Assembly (NCBI GenBank): GCA_027623235.1
Contig: JAQBVJ010000029.1
Coordinates: 1-63,746 of the forward strand
Length of the DNA: 63,746 nucleotides
Direction: 5' to 3'
Source of the DNA: Planctomycetota bacterium
GTDB lineage: Bacteria; Planctomycetota; Planctomycetia; Planctomycetales; Planctomycetaceae
Shown: positions 52,240 through 61,062 of the stretch, one piece after another
Numbering within the stretch: the stretch's first letter is position 1
Layout of the letters: every line of letters begins with the position of its first letter
The notes under the pieces: generated by a model
Seen by the model: the letters and a program-made list of their open reading frames with translations, nothing else
Told to the model about the DNA's origin: nothing
Databases searched by the model: none
Translations under genes and position numbers: made by a program

Positions 52240-54037
52240 CCTGAAGCCGCTTTCGGAGAGCTTCATTTTCACGAAGCAGTTCCGGTGGAAGATTGGTGGC
52301 GAAGTTCGCGAAAAACTCCTCGCGACGATCGACCTCTTTGTACCACTCCTCGCGGTCGACAGCGAGCAGCTCTTTTACGGTTTCCTGAGGCCAGTCGGTG
52401 CCGCTGATTTCCAGGGCCTGCGGAGTCGGCAGCATTCCGATCGGGCTGGCCACGGCGTCTCCCCGCTGGCGGACTCGATCGACGATCCACTTCAGGACGC
52501 GCATGTTCTGGCGATAGCCCGGCCAGATAAGCTTTCCGGCCTCGTCCTTGCGGAACCAGTTCACGTGATAAATCGTCGGCATCTGATCGCCGCCGTGCTT
52601 GCCCATGTTCAGCCAGTGCTGCCAGTAGTCGGCCATGTGGTAGCCGCAGAACGGAAGCATCGCCATCGGGTCGTAACGCAACTGCCCGACGGTTCCCGCC
52701 GCGGCTGCCGTATTCTCACTGGTGAGTGTCGCGCCGACGTAGGTTCCGTGCTGCCAGCTGAGAGATTCGGAAACGAGCGGGACTGTCGTTGAGCGGCGAC
52801 CGCCGAAAATGATGGCGCTGATCGGGACGCCTTCCGGATTCTGCCATTCGGGCGAGATCGCCGGGCACTGGCGGGCCGGCGCGGTGAAACGTGAATTCGG
52901 GTGAGCGGCCGGTCGACCGCAGCCGGGAGTCCACGGCTGGCCGGTCCAGTCGGTACACGACTCCGGAGGCGGGCCGTCCATGCCCTCCCACCAGATCGTC
53001 CGGTCGTCCCGCAGCGCGACGTTGGTGAAGATCGTGTTGGCCCGGCACGAGAGCATCGCGTTGGGGTTGGTCGTCATGCTTGTTCCGGGAGCGACGCCGA
53101 AAAAACCGGCCTCGGGATTGATCGCCCACAGGCGTCCGTCCTCACCAAAGCTGAGCCAGGCAATGTCGTCTCCGATGCACTCAACCTTCCAGCCTTTCGC
53201 CTGATCGACATCCGGCGGGACGATCATGGCGAGGTTGGTCTTTCCACACGCCGACGGAAAGGCTCCGGCGACGTATGTCTTCACGCCATCGGGGCTGGTG
53301 ATGCCCAGGATGAGCATGTGCTCGGCCATCCAGCCTTCCTGGCGTGCCTGAGCACTCGCCAGTCGCAGCGCGTGGCACTTCTTTCCGAGCAGTGCGTTGC
53401 CGCCGTAATTCGAACTGAAGCTCATGATGAGCCCCAGCTCGGGGAAGTGACAGATGTAGCGCTGCTCCGGGTCGAGGACTCCTGTTGAGTGCATGCCCTT
53501 CACAAAGCTCGCTTTATGAGGGAACTCTTCCAGTGCGACGGAGCCGATCCTCGTCATGATGCGCATATTGGCAACGACGTAGGCACTGTCCGTGATGACG
53601 ACTCCCACCTGCGCCATCGAGCTTCCCGGCGGGCCCATCAGATACGGAATCACGTACATCACGCGGCCGGTCATGCAGCCGTCAAACAGGCCGTTCATGA
53701 ATTCCCGCATCTGGATGGGGTCCATCCAGTTATTGCTCGGGCCGGCGTCCTGTTCGGTCGCACTGCAGATAAAAGTGCGGCCCTCAACGCGGGCAACATC
53801 GTTGACATCGCTGCGGGCGTAAAACGAATTCGGGTGTCGGATCGGGTCGAGCGGAATGAATGTCCCGTCCTTCGTCAACAGATCGTTCAGCCGCTCACTT
53901 TCCGCTTCGGACCCGGTACACCAGTGAATGATGTCCGGCTTCGTCAGCTCGCTCGTTTCCTCAACCCAGGCCATCAACTCGCGGTTGAGGTCGGACGTCT
54001 GAAGCATGGTTGGCGGGAGCGTTCCGAAAGGCTGCAT
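52220..54037 (-). CDS. pckG: Phosphoenolpyruvate carboxykinase (GTP)
   Basis: A 605-residue GTP-dependent PEPCK, which interconverts oxaloacetate and PEP at the start of gluconeogenesis. Motifs are HWCTGSEAESERLN, the active-site segment FSSNYGGNALLGKKCHALRL, the kinase-1a P-loop VAGAFPSACGKTNLAM (Cys of the GTP-type enzyme), GWKVECIGDDIAWL (metal Asp), NPEAGFFGVAPGTSMTTNPN, and the C-terminal GRRSTTVPLVSES and WPGYRQNMRVLKWIVDR. Length is normal. ATG 54037 is preferred over 54007 because a GAG lies upstream. The 141-bp gap to the cyclase gene shows no clear structure. Confidence 0.96.
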   Translation of the reverse strand: MQPFGTLPPTMLQTSDLNRELMAWVEETSELTKPDIIHWCTGSEAESERLNDLLTKDGTFIPLDPIRHPNSFYARSDVNDVARVEGRTFICSATEQDAGPSNNWMDPIQMREFMNGLFDGCMTGRVMYVIPYLMGPPGSSMAQVGVVITDSAYVVANMRIMTRIGSVALEEFPHKASFVKGMHSTGVLDPEQRYICHFPELGLIMSFSSNYGGNALLGKKCHALRLASAQARQEGWMAEHMLILGITSPDGVKTYVAGAFPSACGKTNLAMIVPPDVDQAKGWKVECIGDDIAWLSFGEDGRLWAINPEAGFFGVAPGTSMTTNPNAMLSCRANTIFTNVALRDDRTIWWEGMDGPPPESCTDWTGQPWTPGCGRPAAHPNSRFTAPARQCPAISPEWQNPEGVPISAIIFGGRRSTTVPLVSESLSWQHGTYVGATLTSENTAAAAGTVGQLRYDPMAMLPFCGYHMADYWQHWLNMGKHGGDQMPTIYHVNWFRKDEAGKLIWPGYRQNMRVLKWIVDRVRQRGDAVASPIGMLPTPQALEISGTDWPQETVKELLAVDREEWYKEVDRREEFFANFATNLPPELLRENEALRKRLQDEQLRF

Positions 54038-54178
54038 AACGACTCAATTCTTTGCAGTCATAAAGGAGAGCGTCCTGCTCTCGGCAAATCTGGACACAGC
54101 AAAGGATTCTGCCTGGGATGCGGAAATGAGGCAAGATGAGTCACGCGCTGTGTGCCGATGTCGTGATTCAGCAGTCGA

Positions 54179-55738
54179 TCAGAGGGACGCTGGGGTTCTG
54201 CTGACGGCGAACACCGCTATCGGTGCAGGCTGCCCCTTCACGGATTGCGGTGCGAGAGCCTCGGTCTGGAATCGGCCTTCGTTTCGGTCGATGGTGGCCT
54301 TCGTCACGAGCAGTGACTGGCCGAGCGTTTTGGTAAGACTCTCAACACGCGACGCGAGGTTGACCGTATCGCCGATCGCGGTGTACTCAAGCCGGTCCTC
54401 GGATCCCATGCTGCCGACGATCGCCCGGCCGGAGTGGATGCCGATTCCGATGCCCAGCGTCGGGATGTCGGTGCCGTCGAGTTCAGCGTTCATTTCGGCG
54501 AGCCGGTCGATCATGTCCAGTCCGGCCGAAACCGCTTCGTCCGCCGGATTTGACCCGGCGTCCTGGCGATCGCTGATCCCGAACAGAGCCATGAAACCGT
54601 CGCCAAGAAACTTGTTGACGTTGCCGTGATGCTGATTCTCGACGACGTCGACCATCATCGTGAGAAACCGGTTGAGCAACGGGACAATCTGGTCGGCCGG
54701 CGTTTCGGCACACCGTGCGGTGAAGTTGCGGATGTCGCAGAACATGACGGTGATGTCCGTCTCCGTGCCGGACAGTCCGGGGTCCGATGCGAGGATCAGC
54801 TCCGCCGTCCGCCGGCCGACATGCAGTCCGAAGCGGCGTCTCAATTCCCGCTTGGCCCGCATTTCCTCGACCATCCGGTTGAATTCGTCGATGAGTGGCC
54901 CGAACTCGTCGGCCCGCTTGAGGCTGATCTGCACATCGAGGTTCCCCGCCGCCACTTCATGCGCGGCCGACGTCAACCGGCGAACGGGAACCGCGACGTG
55001 CTGAGTGAACATCCACGAGCAAAGCAGACCGAGCACGATGCCGACTCCCCCCACATAGACCATGAACAGCTTGATTTCCCGGGTCGAGTCGGCATCGACA
55101 AATGCCAGCAGCACGAGCGACAGCACCGGGCAGACGCAGATCGCAAACGCCGTGAGCAAGGTGCGGCGGTTCAAGGGGAGACTGACGGCACCGTCGATGC
55201 GGGACGGGCTGGCATTCTCAAAGAGCAACGGAAAGAGCAGCCGCTCGGTCAGAAGTTCCACGATGAAAAACGCATGCGTGACTGTAATCAGCGCCGCGAT
55301 GATGACCGATGTCGGCAGATGAAACAGCACTCGCGAATCGATCGGCCCGGCGCTCTGCTGCAGCCCGAAAAGTAGAGCGGGAATGCAGAGGACCCAGCCC
55401 GTGGCAATCACGGCCGCGATGTGCCACGGAAGATTGATCGTGCGGACACGAGCCCGCGATAGCGCTGCTTCGTCGGGTGAGCCTCCCTCAAGCAGAGTCC
55501 GAAACACACCTCGCAGCGAGAACACGGACGCGACCCACAGCCCGACCAGCGGCGGGTAAGCGACGAGGTTGTAATAGAAGATCGTCGACTTGAAGACGTC
55601 GCTCTGTTCGACCGTCAACAGCGGTTCGACCTGGGACACGTTGTACCAGATGTTGAAAACGCTCCCAATGACTGCCGCGACGACCGGAGCCGCCGCGATC
55701 AGTGCAAGGGGATGTCGAATTGCCGGGCGATGCCGCAT
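54179..55738 (-). CDS. Membrane adenylate/guanylate cyclase with HAMP domain
   Basis: A 519-residue class III nucleotide cyclase. The N-terminal half has about six hydrophobic helices (LALIAAAPVVAAVIGSVF, IAAVIATGWVLCIPALLFGL, LPTSVIIAALITVTHAFFIV, TAFAICVCPVLSLVLLAF, FMVYVGGVGIVLGLLCSWMF). A HAMP linker follows (VPVRRLTSAAHEVAAGNLDV, about 248-300), then the catalytic domain (about 335-515): TVMFCDIRNFTARCAETPAD (metal Asp), VNKFLGDGFMALFG (second Asp), GIGIHSGRAIVGSMGSEDRL and YTAIGDTVNLASRVE. The Lys and Asp positions typical of adenylate cyclases (N-K-F-L, A-I-G-D-T-V-N) favour cAMP. The inducing signal is unknown. Confidence 0.9.
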   Translation of the reverse strand: MRHRPAIRHPLALIAAAPVVAAVIGSVFNIWYNVSQVEPLLTVEQSDVFKSTIFYYNLVAYPPLVGLWVASVFSLRGVFRTLLEGGSPDEAALSRARVRTINLPWHIAAVIATGWVLCIPALLFGLQQSAGPIDSRVLFHLPTSVIIAALITVTHAFFIVELLTERLLFPLLFENASPSRIDGAVSLPLNRRTLLTAFAICVCPVLSLVLLAFVDADSTREIKLFMVYVGGVGIVLGLLCSWMFTQHVAVPVRRLTSAAHEVAAGNLDVQISLKRADEFGPLIDEFNRMVEEMRAKRELRRRFGLHVGRRTAELILASDPGLSGTETDITVMFCDIRNFTARCAETPADQIVPLLNRFLTMMVDVVENQHHGNVNKFLGDGFMALFGISDRQDAGSNPADEAVSAGLDMIDRLAEMNAELDGTDIPTLGIGIGIHSGRAIVGSMGSEDRLEYTAIGDTVNLASRVESLTKTLGQSLLVTKATIDRNEGRFQTEALAPQSVKGQPAPIAVFAVSRTPASL

Positions 55739-55786
55739 CGAATGTCCTCAGACCGGCCCGCCCGTTGACTGCGACGAACTTTTCGG

Positions 55787-56422
55787 TCAAACGGCCGCTG
55801 TCCCAGCCTTCTTCCCGACAAAGAACAGGCCGAGCCCGACCAGGGACAGCAGCGCTCCGCCGCCCATCATGCCGCCCGATTTAACGATCGAGGCGGGTTC
55901 CCGGTTCTGTTCAAGAATCAGCACCTTGTCCAGGTTCGCACCCGGGAAGCTCTGTTTGACCAGGTTTGTTTCCTCGGCATCCAGTGAGGAAATGCTGTTG
56001 ATGACGAGACCTTTGACAGATCCCACCGTCGCGAAGTCGTCCGGAATGGAGCCAACGGTTTTGAAAACCTGTGTCTTGACGAGAACGGCAAAGTCATCAT
56101 CGCCAGCCGTTTCTTCTTCGGCGGCGAACAGCGGGTGTTCGGTCGAGAAGATCGGGTAGTAGCAGTGATTCACTTTGGCGTTCGGGCCGGGATCGCCGGT
56201 TTGATGTTCGGCCTGTTCGTACTCATAGACAGCCGCGCCGTGCAGTGCGATGTGCTCGCCGATGTTCAGGTGCGCGTTGTCGGGGATTTTGCCGGCTTCG
56301 AGATCCGCCAGGCTGACAGAAACGGGCTCGGCCGTCGTCCCGCTGCTGACTTTGAATTGTTCGTACCCCATGAAAGCGATGAAGCCTCCACCGACGATCA
56401 TTGCAAGTTTAATACGAAACAT
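55787..56422 (-). CDS. Small membrane protein, unknown
   Basis: I do not recognise this 211-residue protein. It has an N-terminal hydrophobic helix (FRIKLAMIVGGGFIAFMGY) and a C-terminal one (GGMMGGGALLSLVGLGLFFV) followed by a short basic tail, so the middle (about 25-175) probably lies outside the membrane. That domain is acidic (AVYEYEQAEHQTGDPGPNAK, VNHCYYPIFSTEHPLFAAEE). A single Cys (NHCYYP) is present. GGAG six bases before ATG 56422 supports the start. It lies between the cyclase and the ABC pair on the same strand, but repeats fill the gap to the ABC genes. Confidence 0.75.
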   Translation of the reverse strand: MFRIKLAMIVGGGFIAFMGYEQFKVSSGTTAEPVSVSLADLEAGKIPDNAHLNIGEHIALHGAAVYEYEQAEHQTGDPGPNAKVNHCYYPIFSTEHPLFAAEEETAGDDDFAVLVKTQVFKTVGSIPDDFATVGSVKGLVINSISSLDAEETNLVKQSFPGANLDKVLILEQNREPASIVKSGGMMGGGALLSLVGLGLFFVGKKAGTAAV

Positions 56423-56527
56423 AAGGGACTCCGGTTCGCATCGTGATTGTTGAGATTCTGGCATCAGCGGTACGTGAGCCACGCCTGCGCGAAGCATGTC
56501 CGAAACCGATGTCCGATTTCAAGCGAG

Positions 56528-56650
56528 TCCCCCGGGGGCGAGGCTCCGGCCGAGCAGCCCGTTGAAAACCCAGTCGCAGGTCGCGGAGCGGCGCAAGCCG
56601 CCCGGTTTTGCATGGGGAAATACCTCCAGCCCGGGCCACTCTCTCAATGC
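56528..56650. repeat. Composite repeat: GAGGCTC element plus 58-bp element copy 2
   Basis: Positions 56528-56556 resemble the outer arm of the palindrome at 43812-43840 (shared GGCGAGGCTCC and GCCGAGC). Directly after it, 56559-56616 is the second copy of the element at 39480-39537, with the hairpin GCGGC-GCAA-GCCGC (56588-56601). It sits between the small membrane protein and the ABC permease gene. Confidence 0.75.
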
Positions 56651-56660
56651 GGGCCACCGG

Positions 56661-57998
56661 CTAATCGGTCAGCGACTCGGCCACGTCGGTGCGGTAGGCG
56701 GTCATGCCGGGCAGGAAGCCGACCAGAGTCGCCATCACCATGAGCACCGGAAACAGAATCAGCTCAGCCGGTTCAAACAGCCACGGATTGAGGATCAGGC
56801 CGGCTTCGGACTCGATGAACGGAGCGGCCACGAAAACCAGCCCGTGGCCGAACAGCAGACCGAGCACGCCGCCTCCCAGACAGAGCAGCAGCGATTCGCC
56901 CAGAATGATCGAGAACACGGTTCCGCGGTGAGCTCCCAGCGCCCGCATGATGGCGATTTCTTTACGACGGTCGCTCATCGAGTTGTAAATGCTCACAAAA
57001 ATTCCGACGCCCGCCACGACAACGATCAGTGCGGTCAGACACAGCAGCAGCGTTCGCACATTGCCGACGACGTTGTCCAGCAGCCGCCTCATCACGGGCA
57101 CCGGGTTCACCGCCTGAGCTTTGACACCCTCGTTGATCTGCGCCGCAAGGAACGGCAGACCCATGATGTCTTTTGTGTTGACAAGGATGAACGAGACTTC
57201 CTTAAGGTCGTTCGGCACGGCGTGAAAGTGTGGCTCGTCACCGTGTTCTTCGCCTTCGTGGTTCATCTCGGCGGCGGCTTTTTTTATCACCGCTTCCTCT
57301 TGCGGAGTGACCTCGTAGCCAAACTCGCGCAGCCGATCGATGGCTTCCTGCGGCGGTTTCTCATGACCGGCGAGCATGAAGAATGCTTCCATGTCGACGA
57401 AGACGGTCTTGTCGTTCGCCGTGCCCGTTCGACCGAGAACACCGACGACCTCGTACCGTTCCGTGTGAACGTGGTCGTCCATGCCGCCGTGACTTAACTG
57501 AAACGTCGAGCCCACATCCCAGCCATTTTGACTCGCCACTCTCGAACCGATTACGGCTGAGAAATATTTGCCCAGCAGTCGGCCACCTTTCTTCAGCGTG
57601 AACTTCTTACCGGGTGCGTAGCCGAGACTGAAGTACTCCGGCGTCGTGGCGACGATCGGGAACTGTCCTTCCTGGGTGAGGTCCCCCATCGCCATCGGGA
57701 CGGCGGATTCGACGTACGGGTGATTCCTGAGTTCGTCGTAGTACCGCCAGGGAAGCGGCTCGCCGGGCATGCCGATTCGATAGACCGCGTTCAGGACGAG
57801 GTTCATATCACCGCTGCCTCGCCCGCCGACGACCAGGCCGAAGCCGGTTCCGTTCTGGCGAAACGCTTCCGTGACCAGCCCGTTAATAATCAGGACAGCC
57901 ACCATCAGCATGATGCCCAGCGAAATGCTGAGTGCTGTGAGTGAGGAAGCGAGTGCCCGCTGCCGAAGACTTTTCCACGCGATTGTCAGGAGGTTCAA
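56661..57998 (-). CDS. ABC transporter permease, FtsX/MacB type
   Basis: A 445-residue permease of the MacB/FtsX class. One N-terminal helix (about 20-42: LTALSISLGIMLMVAVLIIN) is followed by a large periplasmic domain (about 45-290, including the MacB-PCD region). Three C-terminal helices follow (about 295-440: TLLLCLTALIVVVAGVGIFV, SIILGESLLLCLGGGVLGLL, PAELILFPVLMVMATLVGFL), with the conserved IYNSMSDRRKEIAIMRALGA. It would work with the ATPase encoded immediately upstream in export or lipoprotein release. The start is TTG 57998, whose TTGA overlaps the ATPase stop, and GGAGG lies about eight bases upstream. Confidence 0.92.
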   Translation of the reverse strand: MNLLTIAWKSLRQRALASSLTALSISLGIMLMVAVLIINGLVTEAFRQNGTGFGLVVGGRGSGDMNLVLNAVYRIGMPGEPLPWRYYDELRNHPYVESAVPMAMGDLTQEGQFPIVATTPEYFSLGYAPGKKFTLKKGGRLLGKYFSAVIGSRVASQNGWDVGSTFQLSHGGMDDHVHTERYEVVGVLGRTGTANDKTVFVDMEAFFMLAGHEKPPQEAIDRLREFGYEVTPQEEAVIKKAAAEMNHEGEEHGDEPHFHAVPNDLKEVSFILVNTKDIMGLPFLAAQINEGVKAQAVNPVPVMRRLLDNVVGNVRTLLLCLTALIVVVAGVGIFVSIYNSMSDRRKEIAIMRALGAHRGTVFSIILGESLLLCLGGGVLGLLFGHGLVFVAAPFIESEAGLILNPWLFEPAELILFPVLMVMATLVGFLPGMTAYRTDVAESLTD

Positions 57999-58669
57999 GC
58001 CGCCACCTCCGGTTTGTTGAAGTCGCTGAGTTTTTCGACACGATCAAATTTTGACGCGACTTCGGGCGAGTGAGTCACCATCAGCAGCGACACTTTGTTT
58101 TCGGTACACGCTTCGCGGATCAGACTCAGCACGTTGTCCTGGTTGGCGGTGTCTACGCTCGCGGTCGGTTCGTCGGCCAGCAGCAGGCTCGGCCGGTTGG
58201 CGAGCCCCCGAGCGACGGCGACCCGTTGTTGCTCGCCGACCGACAGTTCCGACGGGCGATGGTTCAATCGGTGCTCCAGGCCGACTCGCTTGAGCAGCTC
58301 TCTTGCGTGAGCGTGGTCGGCTTTCTGGCCGGAGAAGCTCATTCCCAGCAGCACGTTCTCCAGCGCCGAAAACGCCGGAAGCAGGTTAAATGTCTGAAAC
58401 ACGAACCCGATCTTGAGTGCTCGAAAGCGGTCCCGGCCAGCCTCGGGCAGAGTCGTGACATCGGTGCCGTCGATGACGACCGATCCGGAATCGGCGGTCG
58501 TGATGCCGGAAATCGTGTTCAGCAGGGTTGTTTTGCCGCCGCCGCTGGAACCGACGAGGACCACCTGTTCGGCCGAGGCCATGTCGAACGACTCGACATT
58601 CAGAATATTGATCGTTCGCCCGCCAGGCTCGACGTAGCTTTTCCGCAGGGCTCGGATAGAGAGGGACAT
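57995..58669 (-). CDS. ABC transporter ATPase, LolD/MacB type
   Basis: A 224-residue ATPase that powers the adjacent permease. Walker A is VLVGSSGGGKTTLLNTISG, the Q-loop is FVFQTFNLLPAFSA, the signature ELSVGEQQRVAVARGL (variant S-V-G-E-Q), Walker B SLLLADEPTASVD and the switch His LMVTHSPEVA. Length is standard. Upstream frames up to 58906 add no family sequence, so ATG 58669 is used. It overlaps the permease start by four bases (TTGA) and is divergent from the Nudix gene. Confidence 0.95.
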   Translation of the reverse strand: MSLSIRALRKSYVEPGGRTINILNVESFDMASAEQVVLVGSSGGGKTTLLNTISGITTADSGSVVIDGTDVTTLPEAGRDRFRALKIGFVFQTFNLLPAFSALENVLLGMSFSGQKADHAHARELLKRVGLEHRLNHRPSELSVGEQQRVAVARGLANRPSLLLADEPTASVDTANQDNVLSLIREACTENKVSLLMVTHSPEVASKFDRVEKLSDFNKPEVAA

Positions 58670-58762
58670 GTTCGCCTTCGAAGGGACTGTTGCAGACGGA
58701 GCGGCGGGACTGTAATTCGTTGGCTGCGGTACGACAATTCGCACCCGATCGTTGGGGGAGTT

Positions 58763-59224
58763 ATGGGTGAGGGGCGAGAGCCGAGGGACGAGGGGCAAAA
58801 GACACCAGTCCGCGCGGCTCCGAAGCGGATCGGCATTGCCATCGTCGAGCACCGTGGCCGGCTCCTCATCGGAGTCCGCCAGGCCGACCAGGTGCTCGCC
58901 GGGCACGCGGAGTTCCCCGGCGGAAAGTGCCGACCGGACGAGCCCGAGCGGGACTGCGCGGTGCGGGAATGCCTCGAAGAAACGGGGCTCGCTGTGAAGC
59001 CCGTCGAGTTATTCGCCAGGATGGAGTTCGAGTATCCGCACGCGACCGTCGATCTCCACTTCTGGCTGTGCCAACTCAATCCGGCCAGCAAAGAGGGATC
59101 GTCGCCGAAAGCCGAAAACGGCTTCGAGTGGCTGCCGGCCGCCGAGCTCGCGAATCTCAACTTTCCCGAAGCCAACGCCGCCGTGGTCGGGCGTTTGATC
59201 GAGAGGTTTGCGAAGCCAGGTTGA
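58763..59224 (+). CDS. Nudix hydrolase (MutT-like)
   Basis: A 153-residue Nudix enzyme that cleaves nucleoside-diphosphate derivatives; it resembles 8-oxo-dGTP diphosphatases. The Nudix box is complete: GGKCRPDEPERDCAVRECLE followed by ETGL (about residues 52-75), with a metal-binding Glu pair in RECLEE. The flanking fold is HRGRLLIGVRQADQVLAGHA upstream and HATVDLHFWLCQ downstream. The start ATG 58763 lies two bases after a GGGGGAG; a start in the conserved segment near GIAIVEHRG would also be possible. It is divergent from the ABC genes. Confidence 0.85.
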   Translation: MGEGREPRDEGQKTPVRAAPKRIGIAIVEHRGRLLIGVRQADQVLAGHAEFPGGKCRPDEPERDCAVRECLEETGLAVKPVELFARMEFEYPHATVDLHFWLCQLNPASKEGSSPKAENGFEWLPAAELANLNFPEANAAVVGRLIERFAKPG

Positions 59225-59304
59225 GCGGTAAGTTTCAACCTGCCACTTCCGAACTGGCTCCGCGCGCTCCTTGATCTGGCCATCGTTGCCGGAAGGGCCA
59301 CGGA

Positions 59305-60162
59305 TCACGGCTTCAGGTGTCGGGCGAAGAATTCGAACAGCTCGGCCTCGGCACGTTTCGCGTGTTCGTCGCGAAACCCGTGTCCGGCTCCCTGAAGCGT
59401 GAGCAGCTTGACCTCGACGTTCGCGGATTTCAGTTTGTCGTGCATCCAGACGGCCTGCTCATGGTTGACGTAGGGATCCTCGGTGCCGTGCAGCAGCAGC
59501 GACGGAGCTGCCTCGGGGGTCACCCAGTAAAGCGGGCTCGCCAGAATGTGAGCCTGCCGGTGAGTGGTCGCGTCCCCGCCAAGCCACAGCGGAAGAACCT
59601 CCGCCGCGTCGACGCTTTTGCCGTACGACTTCGTCAGATCGCTCGGCCCGTAATAATTAACGACGCAGGACACTCGCGAAGACTGATCGGCGTTTCCACC
59701 ATCGCCCTCGAACCGGGCCACGCATCCGGTCACTCCGAGAAACTGCACGAGATGGCCTCCGGCAGAATCGCCAACGACGCCGATTCGGTTGGGATCGATT
59801 TTGTATTTCTCTGCGTTCGCGCGGAGCCAGCGAACGCCGGCTTTGACGTCGTAAACAGCGGCCGGGAATTTGTACTTTGGAGCCAGCCGGTACGTGACCG
59901 TTGCGGCGACGTAGCCGCGTTCGGCAAGCTCCCGGCAAAGTTTGTCCCACCGCTCGCGCTTGCCCGCTCGAAACCCACCTCCGTGAATACACAGCACCGC
60001 CGGCGCCAGCGAATCCAACTGTTTCGGCCGCGCGAGGTTCAGCTTCAAGTGCTGCTCGTCCGGATTCGTGTATTCGATGCCTTCCTCAAAGACGATCTCA
60101 CCCGCGTTCAGTTCCGCGGCGATTAAAGACACAGCAACCGCAATCATCAGGAAGTTTTTCAT
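59305..60162 (-). CDS. Secreted esterase/lipase-like alpha/beta hydrolase
   Basis: A 285-residue exported carboxylesterase-type enzyme of the hormone-sensitive-lipase/BD-FAE-like group. The signal peptide spans 1-20 (FLMIAVAVSLIAAELNA). It has the HGGG oxyanion motif (AVLCIHGGGFRAGKRERW), the nucleophile elbow IGVVGDSAGGHLVQFLG (Ser about 140), LLLHGTEDPYVNHEQAVWMH (Asp) and QGAGHGFRDE (His). All three catalytic positions are present. The ester substrate is unknown; relatives act on acetylated or feruloylated polysaccharides. Ribosome site is purine-rich (GAGAAGAGAG). Confidence 0.9.
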   Translation of the reverse strand: MKNFLMIAVAVSLIAAELNAGEIVFEEGIEYTNPDEQHLKLNLARPKQLDSLAPAVLCIHGGGFRAGKRERWDKLCRELAERGYVAATVTYRLAPKYKFPAAVYDVKAGVRWLRANAEKYKIDPNRIGVVGDSAGGHLVQFLGVTGCVARFEGDGGNADQSSRVSCVVNYYGPSDLTKSYGKSVDAAEVLPLWLGGDATTHRQAHILASPLYWVTPEAAPSLLLHGTEDPYVNHEQAVWMHDKLKSANVEVKLLTLQGAGHGFRDEHAKRAEAELFEFFARHLKP

Positions 60163-60177
60163 CAGACGGCTCTCTTC

Positions 60178-60198
60178 TCATTGGTCATTGGTCATTTG
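60178..60198. repeat. Heptanucleotide repeat, three units
   Basis: TCATTGG, TCATTGG, TCATTTG in a row, the same 7-base type as in the arms at 17884-17983. Confidence 0.8.
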
Positions 60199-60251
60199 AC
60201 ACCGAGGCCGGACACGGCTTTGGAATGGAGAATCATTGGATCCCCGGAGTT

Positions 60252-60884
60252 TCAGTAAAGCCACTCGGCGTAGGATTGCTGAATCTGCTTGTCGAGCGAC
60301 TCGACGGTCTCATCGATATTCGTCTGGTCGATCAGGATTTCGGCGAAGCACGACAGGGACGGAGTTTTCAAAGGCTGCGGCGGCTCCCAGAGCTTCGAGC
60401 GGATCAGCGCCTTCGCACACTGCAGATAGCACTCTTCCACTTCGACTGCGATTCCCACGACGGGCGACTTGCCCTGCACCGACAGCGCTGCCAGCACGGG
60501 GTCTTCTCGAATGACGCAGGCCACGCCGTTGACTCGAAGCGTTTCGCCGAGTCCGGGGATGACGAACAGCAATCCGACCCGCCCGGTTTCGATGACGTTC
60601 TGCAGCGAGTCGGCGCGTCGATTACCTGGCCGTTCGGCGATGACCAGCGTCTTTGAGTCGAGCACTTTTGCAACCGACGGCAGGTCTCCTCGCGGAGACA
60701 CATCGCACAGCCCGTAGTGATCGTATGTTCCCAGCAGAAGAAACGGCGACTCGGCAATGAAGGCCTGCATGTGGTGGTCGAGCTCGGCAAGCTGCTTCCG
60801 GATCACCAGCTCGCTCGGTGACCCGATCAGCGACTGCAGTTCGTCAGGCGAAGTGATTCGATTTTCAAACCGGTCGAGGCTCAT
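60252..60884 (-). CDS. PPOX-type flavoprotein (MSMEG_1061-like)
   Basis: A 210-residue FMN-binding protein of the pyridoxamine-phosphate-oxidase-like split-barrel group. The motif SPFLLLGTYDHYGLCDVSPR has the FMN-contacting region, followed by PSVAKVLDSKTLVIAERPGN, ETGRVGLLFVIPGLGETLRV and GIAVEVEECYLQCAKALIRS. It resembles the MSMEG_1061 subfamily (deazaflavin- or FMN-dependent reductase-like); the true substrate is not known. The N-terminal half (residues 1-50) matches the subfamily. Its stop lies about 90 bp upstream of the esterase start. Confidence 0.85.
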   Translation of the reverse strand: MSLDRFENRITSPDELQSLIGSPSELVIRKQLAELDHHMQAFIAESPFLLLGTYDHYGLCDVSPRGDLPSVAKVLDSKTLVIAERPGNRRADSLQNVIETGRVGLLFVIPGLGETLRVNGVACVIREDPVLAALSVQGKSPVVGIAVEVEECYLQCAKALIRSKLWEPPQPLKTPSLSCFAEILIDQTNIDETVESLDKQIQQSYAEWLY

Positions 60885-61062
60885 CGGTTGCTCAGCTCGT
60901 CAGCGAAGAATCTGCTCAAGTGGCGGATGCCGCCTTGTGAATCGAACCGGCATCGTAAACAACGCGACTCCCGCCAGCTACGATGTGCCCCAGCTACGAT
61001 GTGACATTGCCACGCGAGTCAGCATTGAGCGTTCCCTTCCTTTCAACCGAGTGAAGTGCCAC

